DNA of 11,522 nt from Bordetella parapertussis. GTDB lineage: Bacteria; Pseudomonadota; Gammaproteobacteria; Burkholderiales; SG8-39. A model generated the notes under the pieces. That model searched no databases. It was given only the letters and a program-made list of their open reading frames with translations, and was not told the origin of the DNA. Made by a program: the position numbers and the translations under genes. The number at the start of each line of letters is the position of its first letter. Position 1 is the stretch's first letter. The DNA lies in NCBI GenBank assembly GCA_945906975.1, contig CAMDRY010000064.1, forward strand, positions 1-11,522. Reading direction: 5' to 3'. Below, in pieces: positions 1-7,778 of this stretch.

Positions 1-157
1 GGCCGGTGAGGTCGAAACCGCCGCCCGGCGGTTGGGGTACGATCATCTTCAGCGGCCTTGACGGGAAGTCCTGGGCGAACGCAAGGGGCGCGGCGAATAA
101 AGTCACCAGCAGTGCCAGGCCGGCGCTTGCGGTGGCGAACAATCGAAACTGTTTCAT
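1..157 (-). CDS. Bug/TctC-family tripartite tricarboxylate transporter receptor, 5' part only
   Basis: Only the first 52 codons lie in the window; the gene continues off the left edge. The product starts MKQFRLFATASAGLALLV, a typical Sec signal peptide: basic start, hydrophobic core, and an AFA-QD cleavage site near residue 28. The mature protein begins DFPSRPLKMIVPQPPGGGFD, which is the hallmark opening of Bug/TctC periplasmic solute receptors (usual form YPSRPIKLIVPFPPGGGTD). Family members are about 320 residues and bind small carboxylates or other organic anions in the periplasm; many are encoded away from any TctA/TctB membrane genes. The substrate cannot be told from this fragment. The ATG at 157 is preceded by an AGGGGA ribosome site seven bases upstream, which supports the start. 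It is transcribed divergently from the histidine kinase. Confidence 0.88.
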   Translation of the reverse strand, partial: MKQFRLFATASAGLALLVTLFAAPLAFAQDFPSRPLKMIVPQPPGGGFDLTG

Positions 158-495
158 GGGCAATCCCCTACTTTTGGTTTGCGCGTGTGCGGTATAGACC
201 TTGGCTGATCCATGGAGCTGGAGTCCTTCCATTGTAGCGGCGCTGCCAGCGCCGGGGGGGATATTGCGCCCGGTGCCCGCGATTCTGCCTCTCGAAATGC
301 CGCCAAAGGCAATGCTAGAATAGTGGCGGCGGAAAACCCACTTGCAAACTGGTTGCGGGCAGGGCGGTTTTACGTGGATTGCGTGCCAGCACGTTTGTGT
401 CACAAGCAAAGATGCGGGTGGAGCGGCGGTAACAAGGAAAGCCGGTTCATGCAACGGCGACGGGCGCGCATGGCGCGGGCTCGCGCGGTTTTCGG
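158..495. other. Divergent intergenic region between the TctC gene and the histidine kinase
   Basis: This 338-base stretch must hold the promoters of both flanking genes. For the kinase a TCGAAA-N18-TAGAAT candidate is visible at 292-321. For the TctC gene, TATACC and TACAAT hexamers occur on the minus strand at 191-196 and 231-236, but neither has a credible -35 partner. Open frames through this stretch encode low-complexity Arg/Gly/Ala peptides with no recognisable family. No clear tRNA, small RNA or long repeat was found. Confidence 0.5.
292..321 (+). promoter_or_regulatory. Candidate sigma70 promoter for the signalling operon
   Basis: TCGAAA at 292-297 (four of six consensus bases) is separated by 18 bases from TAGAAT at 316-321 (five of six). 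Transcription would start near 328, giving a leader of about 170 bases before the kinase. AT-rich hexamers like this are uncommon in this GC-rich window and the position suits the operon. It is a pattern match only. Confidence 0.35.
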
Positions 496-2349
496 GTGTT
501 TGCGGAATCACAAGGGAGCTTAATCATCGTCAAGACCGATTTGTCCTCCGGCGGCGAGGCCGGGGGCGGGGTGAGTGGGTCCGCCGCTAGGCCGCTATTG
601 GCAGGCTTTCGCGAGGGCAGGCTTGCGGCGCGTTTCCTGCCCGAGCGCGTTGCGCTGCTCTATCATTTTGATGATCGCGATGTGCTGCCGCTGGTGCTGA
701 TTGCGGGGATTGCCGGCTTCACGCTCTGGGGCTTTATTCATCCGCCCCTCCTCGCATCTCTCCTGGCTTGGTTTGTGCTGATGCGCATCGCCCGTGCCGG
801 CATTTCAGTCATTTACCGCCGCGCAAATCCGCCCGCCGAGGCGGCGGCGCGCTGGGAAGATTTTTATTGCATCATGGCCGTGCTCTTTGGCGCCGCCTGG
901 GGCCTTGTGTCGGTGTATTTTTACGCAAGCCGGGACCTGTTCCAGGAACTGACCGTCACCTTTCTCATCAGCCTGGGCGCGTTCGGATTGCCGGCCTCGC
1001 TCGCCGCCAGTCCCAAGACCTTTGTCGGTTTCATGGTGCCGCTGGCGACGCCGCTCGTCGGCCTGTTGCTGGCGCGAGGCGGTGCGGTGAACATCTCCGT
1101 GGCGATGATGCTGCTGCTTTATTTGGCCATGGTGTTGTGGCTGTACCTTTCGGCCAACCGCGCGTTGCTAGACAAACTAGAGCTCGATGCGAAGAACGAT
1201 GAGCTCACCAATGAGGTGAAAATCGCCAAGGAGCGTTTATCCCTCGCCATGCGCTCGTCCCAGGTGACCATCTGGGAGTGGAGCGCTGTGCGCGGCAATA
1301 TTTATGTCGACGAGGCGCACGCCACAACGCGCGGTCTTGCCTCCGGTGAGCGCTACTTGCAGCTTGAAGAAGCGCTTGATCTGACCCATCCGGACGACAG
1401 GCAGATGATTGTCAATCTGGTGCGTGACTGCCTCAAGGGCGAAGCGCTCAGGTTCCATGTCGAGGCCCGCGTGCGCAAGGCTGACGGCGACTGGATGTGG
1501 GTGTTCGGCCGCGGCCAGGTGGTCGAGCGTGACGCCAAGGGACAGGCGTTGCGCATGATTGGCACCAATGTCGATATCAGCCAGCGCAAACTGGCCGAGG
1601 GCGAATTGATGGCCTCGTTGCAGCGTGAAAAAGAATTGTCCGACATGAAGTCCAAGTTCGTATCCATGGCATCGCATGAGTTTCGTACCCCGCTGGCGAC
1701 CATTCTGTCCTCGTCCGAGCTGATCGAGCATTATTCGGAGACGCTGAGCGCGGAGGATCGCGCCGGCGTGATCGGCGGCATGAAGGATGCGGTGAAGCGC
1801 ATGTCGGCTTTGCTCGATGATGTGCTGACGATAGGCAAGGCCGAGGCCGGCGTGCTCAAATACCACGGCGAATCGGTGTACTTGCGTTCTTTTTGCGAGA
1901 GCCTTGCGGCGACATTCGGGCAGAACGCGGGCAAGCAGCACACGCTCCAGTTCAAGCACAACCTGACGGACGACGAGCCGGTCGAAACGGACGAGCGTCT
2001 GCTGCACCACATCATGGACAACCTGCTGACCAATGCGGCCAAGTATTCGCCGCCGGGCAAACCCATCCTCTTTGGTGTTCATCGTCAGGGCATGGAATTG
2101 CTGGTTACTGTGGCCGACCAGGGCATCGGTGTTCCGGAAAAAGACCAAGCGCGCCTGTTCGAGGGGTTTTTCCGCGCATCCAACGTCGAGAAAAGGCTGG
2201 GTACAGGGCTTGGTCTTGCCATCGTCAAAAAAGCCGTCGAGTCGCATGGGGGCACGATCAGTTTCGTCAGTGAGCAGGGCAAGGGCACACGCTTCGAAGT
2301 GCGTCTGCCGCTGCGGGGGGCCTCGGGCGAGGCCGAGGCCGGCCATTGA
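496..2349 (+). CDS. Membrane sensor histidine kinase (6 TM, PAS, HisKA, HATPase)
   Basis: A 617-residue hybrid-free sensor kinase of the inner membrane. From about residue 60 to 230 there are six hydrophobic segments, resembling a MASE-like integral membrane sensor; I cannot assign a named family. A PAS_3-like domain follows at roughly 245-370, with the typical DLTHPDDR and MIGTNVDISQRK ends. A HisKA domain carries SHEFRTPL with the phospho-accepting His394. The HATPase_c domain has the N box NLLTNAAKYSP (second conserved Asn about 513), the G1 box DQGIG (Asp541) and the G2 box GTGLGLAIV (569 onward). All kinase boxes look intact, so it should autophosphorylate and pass phosphate to the receiver encoded 13 bases downstream, its obvious partner. 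The GTG at 496 gives the longest frame, but the start is uncertain; GTG 571 would still keep every domain. The signal sensed is unknown. Confidence 0.93.
   Translation: MFAESQGSLIIVKTDLSSGGEAGGGVSGSAARPLLAGFREGRLAARFLPERVALLYHFDDRDVLPLVLIAGIAGFTLWGFIHPPLLASLLAWFVLMRIARAGISVIYRRANPPAEAAARWEDFYCIMAVLFGAAWGLVSVYFYASRDLFQELTVTFLISLGAFGLPASLAASPKTFVGFMVPLATPLVGLLLARGGAVNISVAMMLLLYLAMVLWLYLSANRALLDKLELDAKNDELTNEVKIAKERLSLAMRSSQVTIWEWSAVRGNIYVDEAHATTRGLASGERYLQLEEALDLTHPDDRQMIVNLVRDCLKGEALRFHVEARVRKADGDWMWVFGRGQVVERDAKGQALRMIGTNVDISQRKLAEGELMASLQREKELSDMKSKFVSMASHEFRTPLATILSSSELIEHYSETLSAEDRAGVIGGMKDAVKRMSALLDDVLTIGKAEAGVLKYHGESVYLRSFCESLAATFGQNAGKQHTLQFKHNLTDDEPVETDERLLHHIMDNLLTNAAKYSPPGKPILFGVHRQGMELLVTVADQGIGVPEKDQARLFEGFFRASNVEKRLGTGLGLAIVKKAVESHGGTISFVSEQGKGTRFEVRLPLRGASGEAEAGH
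513..518 (+). promoter_or_regulatory. Strong Shine-Dalgarno-like site lacking a standard start codon at the right distance
   Basis: AGGGAG is the best ribosome-binding match near the kinase start, but the in-frame codons 4 and 7 bases after it are ATC (523 and 526). The usable standard starts are GTG at 496, TTG at 541 and GTG at 571. The site therefore leaves the kinase N-terminus uncertain by up to 25 residues, or hints at an ATC start. Confidence 0.35.
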
Positions 2350-2362
2350 CGCGGGAGCGCAC

Positions 2363-4423
2363 ATGAAACAGAAAATACTGGTGATCGAGGACGAGGCCTC
2401 CATCCGCACCAACATCAGCCTTATGCTCAGGGGCGAGGGCTACGATGTGCGCAATGCCGAGAACGGCCGGCGCGGGGTGGAAGTGGCGCTGGACTACCTG
2501 CCCGACCTGGTGCTGTGCGATGTAATGATGCCCGAGATGGACGGCTTTGGCGTGCTCGATGCGCTGCGTTCCGAGGTGCGATTCGCAGACATACCGTTCA
2601 TTTTCCTGACCGCGCTGGACGATCGTGCCAGCATGCGCCGCGGCATGAACCTTGGCGCCGATGACTACCTGACCAAACCATTCACGCGCGATGACCTCAT
2701 CGAGGCGGTCACCAGCCGGCTAAAGCGCCATGCCGAGATTGAGAACGTGTTCGAGGGCCGCTTGACGCTCAAGGTCGACGAACTGCAGGCCCAATATGCC
2801 GGCCAGCTCGCGGGCAATGGCGCGCTGGAGATCGTCGAAAAGGTGGATCTGCGAGGCAGGACCGGACGCATGCTCAATGCCACAGTGCTGTTCTCCGATA
2901 TCCGCAATTTCACCACCTATTCGGAGCGCCTTACGGCTGCCGATACGGCCCTGCTGCTCAACACTTATTTCGAGCGCGCCTGCCAGCCCATCCTCGCGCA
3001 AGGCGGGCGCATCACCAAGCTGCTTGGCGACGGCGTGATGGTGCTGTTCGAGCCGACCGACGCCGACCCCAACCACGCCAGGCGGGCTTTGCGCGCGGCG
3101 CTGGGTTTGGCCGTTGTTGCGCATCGTTTTCGCGACTGGGTGCATGAAAAACACGGCACCAGCACCTTGCCCGAGTTCAGTGTCGGTTCGGGCCTGCACA
3201 CCGGGGAGATCATGATGTGCCAGGTCGGCGCGCATGGCAATCAGGAGTGGACGGTGATCGGAGACTCGGTCAACGTCGCCTCGCGGCTCGAGGGCAAGAC
3301 CAAGGAATTGGGCTGGGTGGTTGTGGCAAGCCGTGCCACTGTCGAGGCGGCCGGTTCCGGTGTGTCGCGCGGGGCCGATGCAAAAATTTTCCTGCGCGGG
3401 CGTTCCGAACCAATCGAGGTGTTTGAGGTGATCGGCGTTGGCCAGGACGGGCAGAGGACGGCGGGCAATTTCGAACTGCCGAAAAGTGTGCGCGACGCGC
3501 TTCGCGCCAACGCCACCAATACCGCCGAGGCGGCCAAGGGGGCGCTCAACGAGGCGCTGCGCCTTATCACCTCGCAGATCAGCGGCGACTTGGCCAAACC
3601 CTTGAGTATTGCCGGTTACTGCATCATCGGCAAAATCGGTGAAGGGGGTATGTCCAGCGTCTACCTGGCAAAGCGCGAAAGCGACAACGCCGAGGTGGTC
3701 CTCAAGATTGTCAGCGCCGCGGGCAACAAGGACATGATCGACCGCTTCATGCGCGAAGCCCAGATACTGGCCTCGATCGACCACCCCAACGTGGTGAAAA
3801 TTTTCGACCAGGGCTTTGGCAAGGAATACGCCTACATCGCCATGGAATACTTCAACGGCGGCACCTTGTCAGACCTGATCAGGGGCGGCCTGACACCGCG
3901 CGAGACGATGTCGCTGCTGGCGCAGGCGGCCGGCGCGCTGGGTGAGATCCACCGCCGCGGCATCATCCACCGCGACATCAAGCCGGCCAATATGATGGTC
4001 CGGGCCGATGGCACCATCGGGCTGGTGGATTTTGGCGTGGCGCGCAAGACCGATGCGACAAATCTGGAGATGACGCAGCACGGCCTTGTGTTTGGCACGC
4101 CTTACTATCTTTCGCCCGAGCAGGCGAGCGGCGTGCCCGCGCTCGAGGGCTCTGATATCTACAGCCTTGGCATCATCTTTTATGAAATGCTGACGCAAAA
4201 GCGCCCCTACAACGACGACAATATGATCGACATCCTCAACCAGCACATAAACTCGCCGGTGCCGTGCCTGCCCGATGAGCTTTCCGGCTACCAGGACTTG
4301 CTCAATCGCATGATGGCGAAAAAGCTGTCCGAGCGTTTCGCCAGCGCAGATGCGGTGCTCGAGGCCATTGATGCGCTGTGGACAAAAATCGCCATTGCCA
4401 CGGCGCAGATGAGCTCACGCTAG
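2363..4423 (+). CDS. Fusion response regulator: receiver, class III nucleotide cyclase, Ser/Thr kinase
   Basis: A 686-residue soluble protein with three signalling modules. Residues 1-120 are a CheY-like receiver with acidic pocket E9/D10, phospho-acceptor D53, T83 and K105. Residues about 170-355 are a class III adenylate/guanylate cyclase domain: metal ligands D179 and D223, purine-contact K219 and T297, and transition-state residues N304 and R308 in GDSVNVASR. The Lys/Thr pair fits ATP rather than GTP as substrate. Residues about 418-680 are a Hanks-type kinase: glycine loop GEGGMSSV (426-433), K448, E465, HRDIKPAN (D538, N543), DFG (D556) and SPE (584-586). No transmembrane, PASTA or DNA-binding part is seen. 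The ATG at 2363 has GGGAG five bases upstream; the open frame extends back into the kinase gene, but the receiver begins exactly here. Inference: the upstream kinase phosphorylates D53, which gates cAMP synthesis, protein phosphorylation, or both. Confidence 0.94.
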   Translation: MKQKILVIEDEASIRTNISLMLRGEGYDVRNAENGRRGVEVALDYLPDLVLCDVMMPEMDGFGVLDALRSEVRFADIPFIFLTALDDRASMRRGMNLGADDYLTKPFTRDDLIEAVTSRLKRHAEIENVFEGRLTLKVDELQAQYAGQLAGNGALEIVEKVDLRGRTGRMLNATVLFSDIRNFTTYSERLTAADTALLLNTYFERACQPILAQGGRITKLLGDGVMVLFEPTDADPNHARRALRAALGLAVVAHRFRDWVHEKHGTSTLPEFSVGSGLHTGEIMMCQVGAHGNQEWTVIGDSVNVASRLEGKTKELGWVVVASRATVEAAGSGVSRGADAKIFLRGRSEPIEVFEVIGVGQDGQRTAGNFELPKSVRDALRANATNTAEAAKGALNEALRLITSQISGDLAKPLSIAGYCIIGKIGEGGMSSVYLAKRESDNAEVVLKIVSAAGNKDMIDRFMREAQILASIDHPNVVKIFDQGFGKEYAYIAMEYFNGGTLSDLIRGGLTPRETMSLLAQAAGALGEIHRRGIIHRDIKPANMMVRADGTIGLVDFGVARKTDATNLEMTQHGLVFGTPYYLSPEQASGVPALEGSDIYSLGIIFYEMLTQKRPYNDDNMIDILNQHINSPVPCLPDELSGYQDLLNRMMAKKLSERFASADAVLEAIDALWTKIAIATAQMSSR

Positions 4424-4480
4424 CCCGTCGAAAAGTGTTGCAGCCGGCGTGTTGCGGCCGCTTTTTCACCCTCGGGATGT

Positions 4481-4515
4481 GGCTGGAAACCCGCGCCAGG
4501 CGGGCGTTTCCAGCC
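4481..4515 (-). repeat. Intergenic hairpin repeat, copy 1 (possible terminator)
   Basis: A strong inverted repeat between two convergent genes: GGCTGGAAAC at 4481-4490 pairs perfectly with GTTTCCAGCC at 4506-4515, with further GC pairing inside. Read on the minus strand it is a 35-nt element that matches copies at 8686-8720 (26 of 35 identical) and 10621-10655. It begins 12 bases after the dolP-like stop codon and could end transcription from both sides. There is no T tract beyond the stem, so a classical rho-independent terminator is not proven. Confidence 0.65.
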
Positions 4516-4526
4516 ACTGCATTGAT

Positions 4527-5776
<1,250 letters not shown>

Positions 5777-5807
5777 CTAATAAGGTGCAGGAGGCCAGTT
5801 TATACCA

Positions 5808-5833
5808 CCGTCAGGCTTCGCCCCGCCTGCCGG
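5808..5833 (-). terminator. Hairpin just after the HIRAN gene, possible attenuator
   Basis: CCGTCAGGC (5808-5816) and GCCTGCCGG (5825-5833) form a nine-base stem with one mismatch and an eight-base loop, six bases past the HIRAN stop codon and about 105 bases before the isomerase start. There is no T tract downstream on the minus strand, so it may act as an RNA-processing or partial-termination structure rather than a full terminator. Confidence 0.35.
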
Positions 5834-5838
5834 CGTGC

Positions 5839-6270
5839 TTATTCCACAAACACTTCAAATTCAATCCGTTTGCGCGGATTGCGTTCCGTGCGCAATGCGC
5901 TGATGCGCGCGCTGATCGTTTCGCCGCGATCCATGGCCCAGGCGAGGGCGGTGTTTTGCGTGCGCGGTACATAGCCCAGTTTGTGGCCGCGCCACAGCAC
6001 CGCCACCGCGTTGGCATCGTGCGGATTGTCGGCCTCGCGCACCAGCGCCAGGGTATCGCCGCGAGACAAACCGGCCCACAGCGCGCGCCCCTCGTGGTGG
6101 CTGAAGCCGGCCAGGGGGGAGCTTTGCACCAGCATGCGCACCTGCTGCGCCGCCGCGGGTGCCGCGGCGCCCCACCATAAGGCCGCCAGCAACGCGGCCG
6201 CAGCGAGCCTGCGGGTCCGGGCCCGAGGCGGGCTATCCGGCGCTATTCGCCGAAGGCGTCGCGCAGCCAT
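5839..6270 (-). CDS. Exported HIRAN-domain protein
   Basis: A 143-residue protein. Residues 1-41 form a long, strongly basic leader followed by a hydrophobic core (LAAAALLAALWWG) and an AAA-QQ cleavage site, so export to the periplasm is predicted. Residues 44-143 match the HIRAN domain: LSRGDTLALVREADNPHDAN (68-87), then AVAVLWRGHKLGYVPR (88-103). HIRAN domains are best known as DNA-binding modules of HLTF/Rad5-type helicases, but stand-alone bacterial forms exist with unknown role; a periplasmic one would not obviously bind DNA. The start overlaps the end of yraN by 28 bases, so the two are co-transcribed and perhaps coupled. No strong ribosome site is visible and the 20-residue basic lead is long, but no later start keeps the signal peptide. 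This gene is absent from the equivalent E. coli locus. Confidence 0.82.
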   Translation of the reverse strand: MAARRLRRIAPDSPPRARTRRLAAAALLAALWWGAAAPAAAQQVRMLVQSSPLAGFSHHEGRALWAGLSRGDTLALVREADNPHDANAVAVLWRGHKLGYVPRTQNTALAWAMDRGETISARISALRTERNPRKRIEFEVFVE

Positions 6271-6590
6271 TCAACCGCCGCCGCGTCGAGCCGGTCGAGT
6301 ACGATCACATCGAAACGGCAGGCCTGGTCGGGTTTGTCCATGAGGTAGTAACGCGCGGCGGTGAGGATGCGATGACGCTTTTTTGCATCAATGCTCGCCG
6401 CCGCGCCGCCGAAGGCCCGGCTGGCGCGATAACGCACCTCGGCGAAGACCAGGCTTGCGCCATCGCGCAGGATCAGGTCGATTTCGCCGGCGCGGCAGCG
6501 AAAATTGCGCGCCACCAGGTGCAGGCCCTGCTTTTGCAACCAGTTTGCGGCGATATCCTCGGCGGTTTTGCCCGAGCCCGGTTTCAACAC
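6243..6590 (-). CDS. yraN: YraN/UPF0102-family nuclease-fold protein
   Basis: A 115-residue protein of the YraN family, which has an endonuclease-like fold related to archaeal Holliday-junction resolvases; its cellular role is not settled. The key segments are present: GKTAEDIAANWLQKQG at the N-terminus, GEIDLI with E36 and D38, and AEVRYR with E51. The usual lysine of the EVK motif is Arg53 here, a common variant. Length is normal for the family. The start is GTG at 6590 with AGGGGA eight bases upstream; the next codon, TTG, could also serve. It lies 63 bases after the lpoA-like gene and overlaps the following HIRAN gene. Confidence 0.9.
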   Translation of the reverse strand: MLKPGSGKTAEDIAANWLQKQGLHLVARNFRCRAGEIDLILRDGASLVFAEVRYRASRAFGGAAASIDAKKRHRILTAARYYLMDKPDQACRFDVIVLDRLDAAAVEWLRDAFGE

Positions 6591-6653
6591 GCTTGTTTTC
6601 CCCTGCTGTTTTTTTGCCTTTTTCCGACCCTGCCGCTGCCCAACCTGGGCGTG

Positions 6654-7778
6654 TCAGCGCGAAGGGCTCAGCGCTATCGCGGCACCGTCGCGAAACTGCG
6701 CTGCGACCGCTTCGCGTTCAACCATTCCGCGCAGTAAGGTCAGCTTGCCGGTGACCCCGTCCAGGGTGATGCCGCTGCGCTTGCGCACCAACTCCGAGGC
6801 GAGGCGAAAGGCGTCCACCCCGAGCGCGTAAAAGCGTTGCAACTCCGGGGCGATGCTGTCAAAGCGCGGATAGCTCATCACCGCCGGGTGATCGGGCTGC
6901 ACCAGCCAGGGCATTTCGACAAAGCGGATGCCGTTAAGGTCGACATTGGCGAGCGCATCGTTGCGTCCTGAGTAGACCAGCGAGGTGGCATAGGTGGGCA
7001 GCGCGGCCGACAGGAAGGGCCTGACCTGGCGCGCCTGCTCGACATCGGCGGCAAGGAAAATCCCGTCGGCCCCGCTGTTGGTGACAATGAGCTTGAGTTG
7101 CGCAAGCTCGGAGGCCGGGGTGAACTCAAGGGAATCGCTGATGACGCCGCCAAGCGCGCGAAAACTTTCGCTGAACGCGAGGCTGGCGCGGCGTGCCAGC
7201 GGGGATGCTGCGGTGACGGCCAGCACGTCCTTGATGCCATCGATCCAGGCCTGTAGCGCGACCTGGCGCGCCTCCAGTTCTATCGACAGGCCGAAGCCGT
7301 AGAGCTTTTCCGGCATGTTGGCTTGCGGCTCGGGGTAATTGAGCGCAAGGGTCGGCACATTGACGCGGCCGCTGGCGGCAAGGGCGGCGACGCCCGATCG
7401 CGTCAGCGGGCCGACCACCACCTTCGCGCCGGCGCGCACGGCGGCATCGTACTCGAGCATGATGTTCTCGCCCGAGGCGTCGGTGGCCCGAATGGTGACC
7501 GAGATCTTGTCGCCGTCGCGCTCGCGCGCAGTCATAAAGCCCAGGCGCAGCGTATCGGCGGCGGCCTGGAAATCAGCCGATTTGAGCGGCAGCAGCAGGG
7601 CGATCTCGCCGGCCGGCTGCAGCGGCAGCGTAGCCGCCGCTCCGGCCGCAGCCGCGGTGGGCGCGTTTCCGGTGCTTGCCGCTTTGCCCTGGGCCGCGCA
7701 CAATGCCGGCGCCAGCAGTAATAAGGGCAGCAATGACCACATCAACCGAAGCCGCGTAACGCCATGACCAAGCCGCAT
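6654..7778 (-). CDS. lpoA: LpoA/LppC-like penicillin-binding-protein activator, single-domain form
   Basis: A 374-residue exported protein with the type I periplasmic-binding fold of the LppC family; E. coli LpoA activates the peptidoglycan synthase PBP1A from the outer membrane. Typical segments are GEIALLLPLKSADFQAAADT, VVVGPLTRSGVAAL, LALNYPE, DGIFLAADVEQARQVRPFL and FYALGVDAFRLASEL. It is about half the length of E. coli LpoA, lacking the N-terminal TPR part. The leader ends LLAPALCAAQ, which is not a good lipobox, so the product may be a soluble periplasmic protein. I chose the ATG at 7778 (MRLGHGVTRL) because AGGTG lies seven bases upstream; the ATG at 7742 (MWSLLPLLLL) also gives a signal peptide and would avoid overlapping rsmI. 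It is the first gene of the minus-strand envelope cluster. Confidence 0.87.
   Translation of the reverse strand: MRLGHGVTRLRLMWSLLPLLLLAPALCAAQGKAASTGNAPTAAAAGAAATLPLQPAGEIALLLPLKSADFQAAADTLRLGFMTARERDGDKISVTIRATDASGENIMLEYDAAVRAGAKVVVGPLTRSGVAALAASGRVNVPTLALNYPEPQANMPEKLYGFGLSIELEARQVALQAWIDGIKDVLAVTAASPLARRASLAFSESFRALGGVISDSLEFTPASELAQLKLIVTNSGADGIFLAADVEQARQVRPFLSAALPTYATSLVYSGRNDALANVDLNGIRFVEMPWLVQPDHPAVMSYPRFDSIAPELQRFYALGVDAFRLASELVRKRSGITLDGVTGKLTLLRGMVEREAVAAQFRDGAAIALSPSR

Noticed and set aside
212..523. Small plus-strand open frame (103 codons) before the histidine kinase
   Set aside because: No ribosome site, no recognisable motif, and overlapping alternatives in other frames; treated as non-coding.
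2033..2362. Upstream extension of the receiver fusion frame by 110 codons
   Set aside because: This part overlaps the kinase HATPase domain in another frame, and the receiver starts precisely at the ATG at 2363 with its own ribosome site.
1237..2415. Long minus-strand open frame (392 codons) opposite the histidine kinase
   Set aside because: It is antisense to a gene with intact catalytic boxes, has no recognisable domain, and such frames are common in high-GC coding DNA.
2720..3784. Long minus-strand open frame (354 codons) opposite the cyclase part of the fusion gene
   Set aside because: Antisense shadow: the plus strand encodes conserved cyclase motifs and the minus-strand peptide is a His/Asp/Gly-rich mix without a family match.
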